Assembly: GCA_028282185.1 (NCBI GenBank) | Contig: JANQIJ010000353.1 | Coordinates: forward strand, 1-5,593 | DNA: 5,593 nt | Direction: 5' to 3' | From: Rhodospirillales bacterium | GTDB lineage: Bacteria > Pseudomonadota > Alphaproteobacteria > Rhodospirillales > Casp-alpha2 | Made by a program: the position numbers and the translations under genes | The notes under the pieces: model-generated | Database searches by the model: none | Seen by the model: only the letters and a program-made list of their open reading frames with translations | What the model was told of the DNA's origin: nothing | In this document: in pieces, positions 1 to 5,523 of the stretch | Layout of the letters: each line of letters starts with the position of its first letter | How positions within the stretch are numbered: position 1 is the first letter of the stretch

Positions 1-62
1 AGTTCGTCAATTCCCGGGCCGAGGGCCCGATCCCGACGGTCGTCGATCCGCAAGCGGCCTAG
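1..62 (+). CDS. 3' end of an unidentified protein gene (partial)
   Basis: Reading from base 3 gives 19 sense codons (FVNSRAEGPIPTVVDPQAA) and then TAG at 60-62. Third codon positions are mostly G or C, as in the other genes here, which supports a true coding tail rather than a chance open frame. It converges on the DUF454 gene with only 8 bp between the two stop codons, so there is no room for a separate terminator. The visible residues are too few to name a family. An untranslated flank is the alternative. Confidence 0.45.
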   Translation, partial: FVNSRAEGPIPTVVDPQAA

Positions 63-70
63 GCCCCGAT

Positions 71-505
71 TCAGACCTCGCGATCCGCGCGGTTGACCCG
101 ACCGGGCGCCGCCTCGCCGGCGGCAACCAGCGGCGGCCGCGACGGCTTGGTCAGGATGAACCAAGCGCCATAGCCCATGACCAGCGCGGCAACAACGACG
201 ATCCATCCGGCGGTTTCCCGGAAAAAAACCAGATAAGTCAGGCTGCCGGCCATCGCCGTCAGGGCGATGATCTTGCCGCCCAGGGGGATGACCCGATGGT
301 GATGCCAAAGCTGCAACGGCGGGCCGAACACCGGGTGATGATACAGCCAGTCGTGAAACCGTTGGGACGAGCGGGCGAAACACCAAAGCGCCAACAGCAT
401 GAAAGGCGTCGTCGGCAGGACGGGCAGGATCACGCCGATCAAGCCCAGGCCGACGAACATCCAGCCGATGGCGATCAGCACCCAACGCTGTCCCTGCCGT
501 GTCAT
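71..505 (-). CDS. YbaN/DUF454 family inner-membrane protein
   Basis: This is a 144-residue small membrane protein of the DUF454 family (E. coli YbaN type), whose biochemical role is not established. The family signature lies near the N-terminus: a hydrophobic segment at about residues 8-29, the LPTTPF motif at 30-35, a second hydrophobic stretch to about 43, then CFARSSQRFHDWL (42-54) and HPVFGP (57-62). Two further hydrophobic segments lie at about 77-95 and 99-118. The tail after residue 120 is Pro/Ala/Arg-rich, probably cytoplasmic, and makes the protein somewhat longer than the E. coli one (about 125 residues). The start is the ATG just before the first membrane segment, with only a weak GGGG upstream. 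The gene ends in TGA, showing that TGA is a real stop in this genome. It lies between a convergent gene tail and divergent glnS, so it is probably transcribed alone. The family call is secure; the function is unknown. Confidence 0.92.
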   Translation of the reverse strand: MTRQGQRWVLIAIGWMFVGLGLIGVILPVLPTTPFMLLALWCFARSSQRFHDWLYHHPVFGPPLQLWHHHRVIPLGGKIIALTAMAGSLTYLVFFRETAGWIVVVAALVMGYGAWFILTKPSRPPLVAAGEAAPGRVNRADREV

Positions 506-731
506 GCCCCAGGTATAGCACCCCGGACCGGCGGTTCACCGATTTCTTCGCCGCCGCGCCAAGCCCTGCCCGGCGGCGGCCGTCGCAACGCTCTTGGCCT
601 GGCGGCAAAATTTTGGCAGAACACGCGGGCATCCCCGCCCGGGAATACCCGGCATCATCCCCAAGGACATGGCCGAAGGGTTTCCGCCCAGGACATGAAC
701 CGGTGGACACCATTTAAGAGCGGAGCCCGCC

Positions 732-2459
732 ATGACCGACACCCCCGCCGAGACCGACGCGGCCCCCAGTCATTTCATTCGCGAGATCATGCGCGACGAT
801 CTGGCCGCCGGGCGAACGACGGAGGTGGTCACCCGATTCCCGCCGGAACCCAACGGCTATCTGCATATCGGCCATGCCAAGTCGATTTGCCTGAATTTCG
901 GCATCGCCGACGAATTCGGGGGGCGCTGCCATCTGCGCTTCGACGACACCAACCCGGCAAAGGAAGAACAGGAATTCATCGACGCCATCAAGGAAGACGT
1001 CCGCTGGCTGGGATTCCGTTGGGACGCGCACGAATACCATGCCTCTGACTACTTCGAACAACTCTATGCCTGGGCCGAACATCTGATCGAGAACGGCCTG
1101 GCCTATGTCGACGATCTCAGTCCTGAGGAAATGCGCGAATATCGCGGCACCCTGACCGAACCGGGTACCGACAGCCCGCATCGGGCACGGCCAGCGGACG
1201 AAAACCTGGCCTTGTTCCGAGCCATGCGGGCGGGCGACTTCACCGACGGCAGCAAGGTTCTGCGGGCCAAGATCGACATGGCGCATGGCAACATGAACAT
1301 GCGCGACCCGGTGTTGTACCGCATCCTGCGCCAGCCGCATCCGCGCACCGGCGACGCCTGGTGCATCTACCCGACCTACGATTTCGCCCACGGTCAGTCG
1401 GACGCGATCGAAGGCATTACCCATTCGCTCTGCACCCTGGAATTCGAAGACCATCGCCCGCTCTATGATTGGCTGGTCGATCACCTGCCGGTTCCGGCCC
1501 GGCCCCGTCAGCACGAGTTCGCGCGGCTTAACCTTAGCTATACCGTGCTATCGAAACGGCGCCTGACGCAACTGGTCGCCGACGGACATGTCGATGGCTG
1601 GGACGACCCCCGCATGCCGACCCTTTCGGGCCTGCGCCGGCGCGGCATCCCGGCAGTGACGATCCGCGATTTCATCGGCCGCCTGGGAATCACCAAATCG
1701 GACAGCCTGACCGAAGTACAGCTTTTGGAGCATTGCGTGCGCGAACACCTGAACAAGACGGCGGAACGACGCATGGCCGTGCTCCGCCCGCTCAAGGTTG
1801 TGATCGAAAACTTCCCGGAAGGCGAGGTCGACGAATTGGACGCGGTCAACAATCCGGAGGACCCGGACGGCGGCGGCCGCAAGGTGCCGTTCACCCGCGA
1901 AATCTACATCGAACAGGACGACTTCATGGAAGAACCGCCGAAGAAGTTCTTCCGCCTGGCGCCCGAGCGCGAGGTCCGCCTGCGCTACGCCTTCTTCGTG
2001 ACCTGCACCGAGGTCATCAAGGACACCCAGGGCAATGTGACGGAACTGCGCTGCACCTACGACCCGGCGACCCGCGGCGGCGACGCGCCGGACGGGCGCA
2101 AGGTCAAGGGCACGCTCCATTGGGTGTCGGCGAGCCACGGAATTCCGGCGGAAGTCCGGCTGTACGACCATTTGTTCACCGCCGAAGCCCCGGGCGGCGG
2201 CGGCGGCGATTTCCTGGCCGACATCAACCCGGATTCGCTGGAGGTCTTGAACGACGCGGTTCTCGAACCGGCCCTGGCCGACTGGCCGCAGGGCAAGACC
2301 TTGCAATTCGAACGCCTGGGCTACTTCGTGCCCGATCCCGACGGCAGGCCGGGCCGGCCCGTGTTCAACCGGACGATGACGCTGCGCGACAGTTGGGCGC
2401 GGGCGCAAAAGCAAGACCGGAAACAGGCCCGGCCCCCGGGCGGTAAAGCGAAAGGATAG
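732..2459 (+). CDS. glnS: Glutamine--tRNA ligase (GlnRS), class I
   Basis: This cytoplasmic enzyme charges tRNA(Gln) with glutamine using ATP. The 575-residue product is collinear with E. coli GlnRS (about 554). The class I Rossmann signature PPEPNGYLHIGH lies at residues 37-48, with HIGH at 45-48. The glutamine/tRNA pocket motif RFDDTNP is at 69-75, GITHSLCTLEF follows mid-protein, and the KMSKS-type loop reads VLSKR (272-276), where E. coli has VMSKR. The C-terminal half keeps the anticodon-binding beta-barrel landmarks (RKVKGTLHWVSA, INPDSL, GYFVPD, VFNRTMTLRDSWA). There is no YqeY-type C-terminal fusion; the protein ends in a short basic tail. GGAG at 722-725, six bases before the ATG, supports the start. 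A (GGC)5 run encodes five glycines at 488-492, where E. coli has GAADD. The next gene begins 7 bp after the TAG stop, so the two are probably cotranscribed. Many alphaproteobacteria lack GlnRS and use the GatCAB amidotransferase route, so its presence is informative. Confidence 0.97.
   Translation: MTDTPAETDAAPSHFIREIMRDDLAAGRTTEVVTRFPPEPNGYLHIGHAKSICLNFGIADEFGGRCHLRFDDTNPAKEEQEFIDAIKEDVRWLGFRWDAHEYHASDYFEQLYAWAEHLIENGLAYVDDLSPEEMREYRGTLTEPGTDSPHRARPADENLALFRAMRAGDFTDGSKVLRAKIDMAHGNMNMRDPVLYRILRQPHPRTGDAWCIYPTYDFAHGQSDAIEGITHSLCTLEFEDHRPLYDWLVDHLPVPARPRQHEFARLNLSYTVLSKRRLTQLVADGHVDGWDDPRMPTLSGLRRRGIPAVTIRDFIGRLGITKSDSLTEVQLLEHCVREHLNKTAERRMAVLRPLKVVIENFPEGEVDELDAVNNPEDPDGGGRKVPFTREIYIEQDDFMEEPPKKFFRLAPEREVRLRYAFFVTCTEVIKDTQGNVTELRCTYDPATRGGDAPDGRKVKGTLHWVSASHGIPAEVRLYDHLFTAEAPGGGGGDFLADINPDSLEVLNDAVLEPALADWPQGKTLQFERLGYFVPDPDGRPGRPVFNRTMTLRDSWARAQKQDRKQARPPGGKAKG
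2193..2207 (+). repeat. (GGC)5 trinucleotide run inside glnS
   Basis: Five consecutive GGC codons give five glycines (residues 488-492) in the anticodon-binding domain, in a surface-loop position where E. coli GlnRS has GAADD. The run is in frame and would tolerate gain or loss of units without a frameshift. Confidence 0.8.
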
Positions 2460-2466
2460 GCCTGAA

Positions 2467-3138
2467 ATGGGCACACGGACCGCCGCCGACAAACCGTCTG
2501 CCGATTGGTTTTTCGACGTCATCTCCCCCTATGCCTATCTGCAATGGCGCGAAATGGACCGGTTCCGACGGCGCCTGACGGTGACCCCTCGGCCGGTGCT
2601 GTTCGCCGGCCTGCTCAACGCCTGAGGCCAATTGGGTCCGGCGGAAATCCCGGAAAAGCGCCTGGCGACCTATCGCTACAGCGTCTGGAAGGCGGGGCGC
2701 CAGGGCGTGCCGTTCAAGATGCCGCCGCGCCATCCGTTCAACCCGTTGCCGTGGCTGCGCCTGATCCTGGCCCGCGGATCGGCGACCGCCGATATCGACG
2801 CCGTGTTCAACGCGGTCTGGGCCGACGGGCTGGACGTCGCCGACCCGGCGGTGGTGGCGGAGGTCGCGGCCGGCCTCGAACCGATGGAGCACCCCGAGAT
2901 CGACAGCGACGCGGTCAAGCAGATGCTGCGCGCCAATACGGACGAGGCCGTCGGCCTCGGCGTTTACGGCGTACCGACCTTCGCCGTCGCCGATCCGGCG
3001 GGCGGCAGGCGGCGGCTGTTTTGGGGACAGGACGCGGGCGACATGCTGCTGGACTGGCTGGACGATCCGGCCCTGTTCCAATCACCGGAAATGCATCGCG
3101 CCGAAACTTGCGGCGTCGCCGCGGAACGCCGGCGTTAA
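2467..3138 (+). pseudogene. DsbA-family / 2-hydroxychromene-2-carboxylate isomerase-like gene interrupted by in-frame TGA
   Basis: The reading frame runs 223 codons from ATG to TAA with one internal TGA at 2623-2625 (codon 53). Both sides belong to the thioredoxin-fold HCCA isomerase/DsbA-like family. Before the stop are WFFDVISPYAYLQW (14-27), containing the FxSPY motif with the likely catalytic Ser20, and RPVLFAGLLNA. After it are GQLGPAEIPEKR, PFKMPPRHPFNPLP, the cis-proline motif GVPTF (168-172) and FWGQD (185-189). Relatives, as I recall them, read LLNxWGQxGPAEIP, so the TGA would be a one-base change of a TGG Trp codon. Such enzymes isomerise ring-cleavage products using glutathione or act as oxidoreductases; the substrate here is unknown. 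An AAGGA at 2452-2456 inside the end of glnS can serve as ribosome binding site, and the 7-bp gap implies cotranscription. Codon use is intact throughout, so the lesion is recent, a sequencing error, or read through. A restart at TTG 2632 would lose the catalytic SPY segment. Confidence 0.85.
3125..3136. repeat. 12-bp perfect palindrome at the end of the isomerase-like gene
   Basis: AACGCCGGCGTT is its own reverse complement and overlaps the first base of the TAA stop (3136-3138). There is no following T-run, so it is not a standard intrinsic terminator, though a hairpin or weak pause is possible. It could be chance in GC-rich sequence. Confidence 0.35.
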
Positions 3139-3156
3139 CCGCCGGGGATCAAACAC

Positions 3157-3252
3157 CTAGGGCGTGTCATGTCTAGATTGAAAACAGCTGAGATCGGCAG
3201 GCTGGCTTCCGGCGGCGTTGAAGAGGTCCCGGTTAAACATGACGCTCTCTAG
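3157..3252. mobile_element. Putative 96-bp MITE / IS5-type remnant flanked by CTAG
   Basis: The left end reads CTAGGGCGTGTCATGT (3157-3172). The reverse complement of the right end (3237-3252) reads CTAGAGAGCGTCATGT; these match at 13 of 16 positions without gaps, and the similarity weakly continues inward (TA at 3174-3175 pairs with TA at 3234-3235). CTAG, usually rare in proteobacterial genomes, occurs three times within 96 bp (3157, 3173, 3249). Established knowledge: IS5-subgroup elements target and duplicate YTAR tetranucleotides such as CTAG. No transposase is present, only a 27-codon - strand frame whose stop falls in the left end. The element sits between the isomerase-like gene and the convergent response regulator and supplies the latter's TAG stop. 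A chance or regulatory inverted repeat cannot be excluded. Confidence 0.4.
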
Positions 3253-3980
3253 ACTTGGCGGACCGGAGCCGCGAAGCGGTATCCCGCGCCGCGGACTGTT
3301 TCGATCAGGTCGCCTTGGTCGCCTGCCGCCGCGGTCAGTCTTCGGCGGATTCGCATGATATGTAGATCGACGCTGCGGTCGAAGGAGTTGCTTTCCGGGC
3401 CTTGCGCGTATTCGATCAAGAAATCGCGGGACAGCACCCGTCCCGGGCGGGTAACCAGCGCTTCCAGAATCAGGGCATCGCCGGCCGACAGCTTGTCCGC
3501 GCGACCATCGTCATGGCGCAAGCTGCGGGTCTCGGGCTCGAACACCCAGCCGGCGAAGGCGTAGCAGGCCGGGGCGCCGTCGTCCTTCTCCGCCTGCGGC
3601 TCGGCGCTGCAATCGTCGGTGCGGCGCAGCACCGCGCGAATGCGGGCCAGGAGTTCGCGCGGGCTAAACGGCTTGTTGACGTAGTCGTCGGCCCCGGATT
3701 CCAGGGCCAGAACCCGTTCCGCCTCCATGTTCCGGCCGCTCAAGATGATCACCGGCAGGTTCGAGCGTGTCCGTAAATCGCGCAGGAACTCGATGCCGTC
3801 CATGTCGGGCAGGCCGAGGTCGAGCACGCAGATGTCGAACCTGTGATCGTCGAGCGCCGCCAGCCCGGCCCCGCCCTCGGCCGCAGCTTGAACCCGGCAT
3901 CCATAGGTGGACAGGGAATCGACGATCGTTTCGACCACCAAGTCCTCGTCGTCCACCAATAGAATCGATATCGCCGTCAA
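3249..3980 (-). CDS. OmpR/PhoB-family two-component response regulator
   Basis: This is a cytoplasmic DNA-binding response regulator of 243 residues, the normal family length. The receiver domain (about 1-120) has the acidic pair D10-D11 in LLVDDED, phospho-acceptor D54 in VLDLGLPDMDG, S81 at the Thr/Ser switch position (ILSGR), and K103 in the KPF motif. A charged linker (about 121-137) leads to a winged-helix domain (about 140-238) with LSAGDALILEALVTRPGRVLSRD, then FDRSVDLHIMRIRRRL (recognition helix region), and it ends in the usual VRGAGYRF. The start is TTG: no in-frame ATG occurs upstream before a stop at about 4014, and the receiver begins directly after. AGGGG at 3990-3994 is a spaced candidate ribosome binding site. 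No histidine kinase is in the window, so the partner and targets are unknown. The gene is divergent from urtA, but no sequence link to urea is visible. Its TAG stop is part of the CTAG at the edge of the 96-bp repeat element. Confidence 0.93.
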   Translation of the reverse strand: MTAISILLVDDEDLVVETIVDSLSTYGCRVQAAAEGGAGLAALDDHRFDICVLDLGLPDMDGIEFLRDLRTRSNLPVIILSGRNMEAERVLALESGADDYVNKPFSPRELLARIRAVLRRTDDCSAEPQAEKDDGAPACYAFAGWVFEPETRSLRHDDGRADKLSAGDALILEALVTRPGRVLSRDFLIEYAQGPESNSFDRSVDLHIMRIRRRLTAAAGDQGDLIETVRGAGYRFAAPVRQV

Positions 3981-4173
3981 ACCCCATGGCCCCTGAACAT
4001 TTTTTTTAGAACTTTAGTGCCATCGCTACACCTTTCCCAGACGTGATTCATCAACGGATTGTTGAATTCTTCATGACGAAGTTCACGCGTCGCCGACGAC
4101 GTCCACCAACCAGGTGGGCCAGGATGAGGATCTTGGGGAATCACGCCCTTGCCGCGGGCGCGAATAGATATGC

Positions 4174-4198
4174 CTAAATTATAATCACTAAATTATAA
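4174..4198. repeat. Two perfect 11-bp direct repeats (CTAAATTATAA)
   Basis: CTAAATTATAA occurs at 4174-4184 and again at 4188-4198, a 14-bp period. The spacing is somewhat more than one helical turn. The repeats lie about 130-155 bp upstream of the predicted urtA transcription start, in the AT-rich block. They could be tandem protein-binding sites or part of a bendable AT tract. Confidence 0.7.
4183..4195 (+). promoter_or_regulatory. Candidate IHF binding site
   Basis: AATCACTAAATTA fits the IHF consensus WATCAANNNNTTR with one mismatch in the first half and an exact TTA in the second. AT-rich flanks and a downstream sigma-54 promoter are the context in which IHF typically bends DNA between activator and polymerase. 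Such a match is easy to find by chance in AT-rich DNA. Confidence 0.35.
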
Positions 4199-4237
4199 AT
4201 GATGAAAAAATAATCTAATCTGTTTGGAGTTATTCCG

Positions 4238-4250
4238 CCACAGACTGTGG
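4238..4250. promoter_or_regulatory. CCACAG-A-CTGTGG palindrome, candidate operator
   Basis: Perfect 6-bp inverted arms flank a single central A. The palindrome stands out as the only GC-rich motif in the AT-rich block and is centred about 60 bp upstream of the -24 box, roughly -84 from the predicted start. That position suits an activator or repressor site. It does not match the NtrC consensus (GCAC with a spaced GTGC), so the binding protein is unknown. Confidence 0.4.
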
Positions 4251-4302
4251 ATTAAATATATAATAAACTGATTTATAATAACAAATTATTGAATCTCTGT
4301 CC

Positions 4303-4317
4303 TGGCACGGGCCTTGC
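4303..4317 (+). promoter_or_regulatory. Sigma-54 (RpoN) promoter of urtA
   Basis: TGGCACG at 4303-4309 and TTGC at 4314-4317 match the -24/-12 consensus TGGCAC(A/G)N4TTGC. The invariant GG (4304-4305) and GC (4316-4317) are separated by exactly 10 bp. Transcription is predicted to start around 4328-4330, leaving a leader of about 37 bases before the urtA ATG at 4366. Sigma-54 dependence fits nitrogen-limitation control of urea uptake through an enhancer-binding protein. NtrC is the expected one from knowledge of nitrogen control, not from a site seen here. Confidence 0.88.
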
Positions 4318-4352
4318 CTGATGAATGGTGCATTGCAGCAACATTCGTTTTT

Positions 4353-4357
4353 GGAGG
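4353..4357 (+). promoter_or_regulatory. urtA ribosome binding site (decides the start)
   Basis: GGAGG lies 8 bases before the ATG at 4366. This start is preferred over the in-frame ATG at 4321. That one lies upstream of the predicted transcription start, has no Shine-Dalgarno, and would put 15 extra residues before the signal peptide. Confidence 0.9.
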
Positions 4358-4365
4358 CGAAACAC

Positions 4366-5523
4366 ATGAAAACCCATTTCCGGGGAGCTTTGACGGCAAT
4401 TGCCATGGGCGCGGCGGTGATCACCGCCGGGACCGCACAGGCGGCCGAGACCATCAAGGTCGGGATCCTGCATTCCCTCAGCGGCACCATGGCAATCAGC
4501 GAAACCACGCTCAAGGACGTCATGCTGATGCTGATCGAAGACCAGAACGCCAAGGGCGGCGTGCTGGGCAAGAAGCTTGAACCCGTGGTCGTCGATCCGG
4601 CGTCGAACTGGCCCTTGTTCGCGGAAAAGGCCCGCGAACTTCTGCAGGTTCACAAGGTGGACGTCGTGTTCGGCAACTGGACCTCGGTGTCGCGGAAATC
4701 CGTCCTGCCGGTGTTCGAGGAGCTGAACGGCATGCTGTTCTATCCGGTGCAGTATGAAGGCGAGGAAAGCTCGAAGAACGTGTTCTACACGGGCGCCGCG
4801 CCGAACCAGCAGGCGATCCCCGCGGTCGACTACTTGATGAAGCAGGAAAAAGTGAAGCGCTGGGTCTTGGCCGGGACCGACTATGTCTATCCGCGCACGA
4901 CCAACAAGATCCTTGAGACCTATCTCAAGGCCAAGGGCGTCGCCGCCGAAGACATCATGATCAACTACACGCCGTTCGGCCACGCCGATTGGCAGACCAT
5001 TGTCGCCGATATCAAGAAGTTCGGATCGGCCGGCAAGAAAACCGCCGTGGTCTCGACCATCAACGGCGACGCCAACGTGCCGTTCTACAAGGAACTGGCC
5101 AATCAGGGCATCAAGGCCGAGGACATTCCGGTCGTCGCCTTCTCCGTCGGTGAAGAAGAACTGGCCGGTTTGGACACCAAGCCGCTGGTCGGTCATCTGG
5201 CAGCCTGGAACTACTTCATGTCCGTCGAAAGCGACGCAAATGACGAGTTCATCGAGAAGTGGCAGAAGTTCATCAAGGACGACAAGCGGGTGACCAACGA
5301 TCCCATGGAAGCGCATTACATCGGCTTCAACATGTGGGTGAAGGCGGTCGAGAAAGCCGGCACCACGGAAGTCGACGCGGTGTCCGACGCGATCATCGGC
5401 GTCGCCGTGCCGAACCTGACCGGCGGCTATTCGGCGATGATGCCGAACCACCACATCACCAAGCCGGTGCTGATCGGCGAAATTCAGGAAGACGGCCAGT
5501 TCGAAACCGTCTGGCGACGATGA
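4366..5523 (+). CDS. urtA: Urea ABC transporter substrate-binding protein UrtA, C-terminus apparently truncated
   Basis: This is the periplasmic urea-binding component of the UrtABCDE high-affinity ABC transporter. The 385-residue product starts with a signal peptide (basic MKTHFR, hydrophobic core, AQA at 24-26 before AETIKVG). The mature part is nearly textbook UrtA: GILHSLSGTMAISE (33-46), DPASNWPLFAEKARELL, FGNWTSVSRKSVLPVFEE, LFYPVQYEGEESS, FYTGAAPNQQAIPA, GTDYVYPRTTNKI, YTPFGHADWQTIV, STINGDANVPFYKEL, TNDPMEAHYIGFNMW and PNHHITKPVLIGEIQ. The close FmdD-type amide-binding relatives are a less likely alternative. Oddity: the family normally continues 35-40 residues after GQFxVVW, with a Gly/Pro/Trp segment and a Cys-containing tail. 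Here the frame gives only RR and a TGA at 5521-5523. The missing tail coincides with a change of homology on the other strand, so this is probably a 3'-truncated gene or an assembly join. It is transcribed from the sigma-54 promoter at 4303. No urtB is visible after it. Confidence 0.93.
   Translation: MKTHFRGALTAIAMGAAVITAGTAQAAETIKVGILHSLSGTMAISETTLKDVMLMLIEDQNAKGGVLGKKLEPVVVDPASNWPLFAEKARELLQVHKVDVVFGNWTSVSRKSVLPVFEELNGMLFYPVQYEGEESSKNVFYTGAAPNQQAIPAVDYLMKQEKVKRWVLAGTDYVYPRTTNKILETYLKAKGVAAEDIMINYTPFGHADWQTIVADIKKFGSAGKKTAVVSTINGDANVPFYKELANQGIKAEDIPVVAFSVGEEELAGLDTKPLVGHLAAWNYFMSVESDANDEFIEKWQKFIKDDKRVTNDPMEAHYIGFNMWVKAVEKAGTTEVDAVSDAIIGVAVPNLTGGYSAMMPNHHITKPVLIGEIQEDGQFETVWRR

Larger units (their letters stand above)
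3981..4302. other. Divergent intergenic region between the response regulator and urtA
   Basis: This non-coding stretch has two parts. Bases 3981 to about 4165 are GC-rich like the genes, with an eight-T run at 4000-4007 and short open frames that match no family I recognise. From about 4166 to 4295 the sequence is strongly AT-rich and holds 11-bp direct repeats, an IHF-like site and a palindrome, described separately. The AT-rich part leads into the sigma-54 promoter of urtA and is the likely control region. I could not assign a convincing sigma-70 promoter for the response regulator. Confidence 0.7.

Noticed and set aside
506..731. Promoter or structured RNA in the glnS/DUF454 divergent gap
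   Set aside because: TTGGCA at 613-618 could be a -35 box, but no -10 box lies at a proper distance. The GC-rich short inverted repeats near 625-650 are not distinctive.
1548..2522. Long - strand open frame opposite glnS, plus similar ones at 714-1514 and 2365-3081
   Set aside because: These are mirror frames of well-identified + strand genes, with low-complexity His/Arg/Val/Gly-rich translations.
2467..3138. TGA recoded as tryptophan or selenocysteine in the isomerase-like gene
   Set aside because: TGA terminates the DUF454 gene, so the code is standard. The position looks like a Trp site rather than a catalytic Cys/Sec, and I recognised no SECIS-like hairpin just after it.
4073..4177. 34-codon + strand frame rich in arginine within the intergenic region
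   Set aside because: It has no ribosome binding site and no recognisable similarity, and it overlaps other short open frames in GC-rich sequence.
4325..4338. TGGTGCATTGCAGC as an NtrC half-site
   Set aside because: It lies at or downstream of the predicted transcription start and lacks the correctly spaced second half, so it is probably chance.
4321..4365. Upstream in-frame ATG at 4321 as the start of urtA
   Set aside because: It precedes the transcription start predicted from the sigma-54 promoter, lacks a ribosome binding site, and would add 15 residues before a proper signal peptide. The ATG at 4366 has GGAGG 8 bases upstream.
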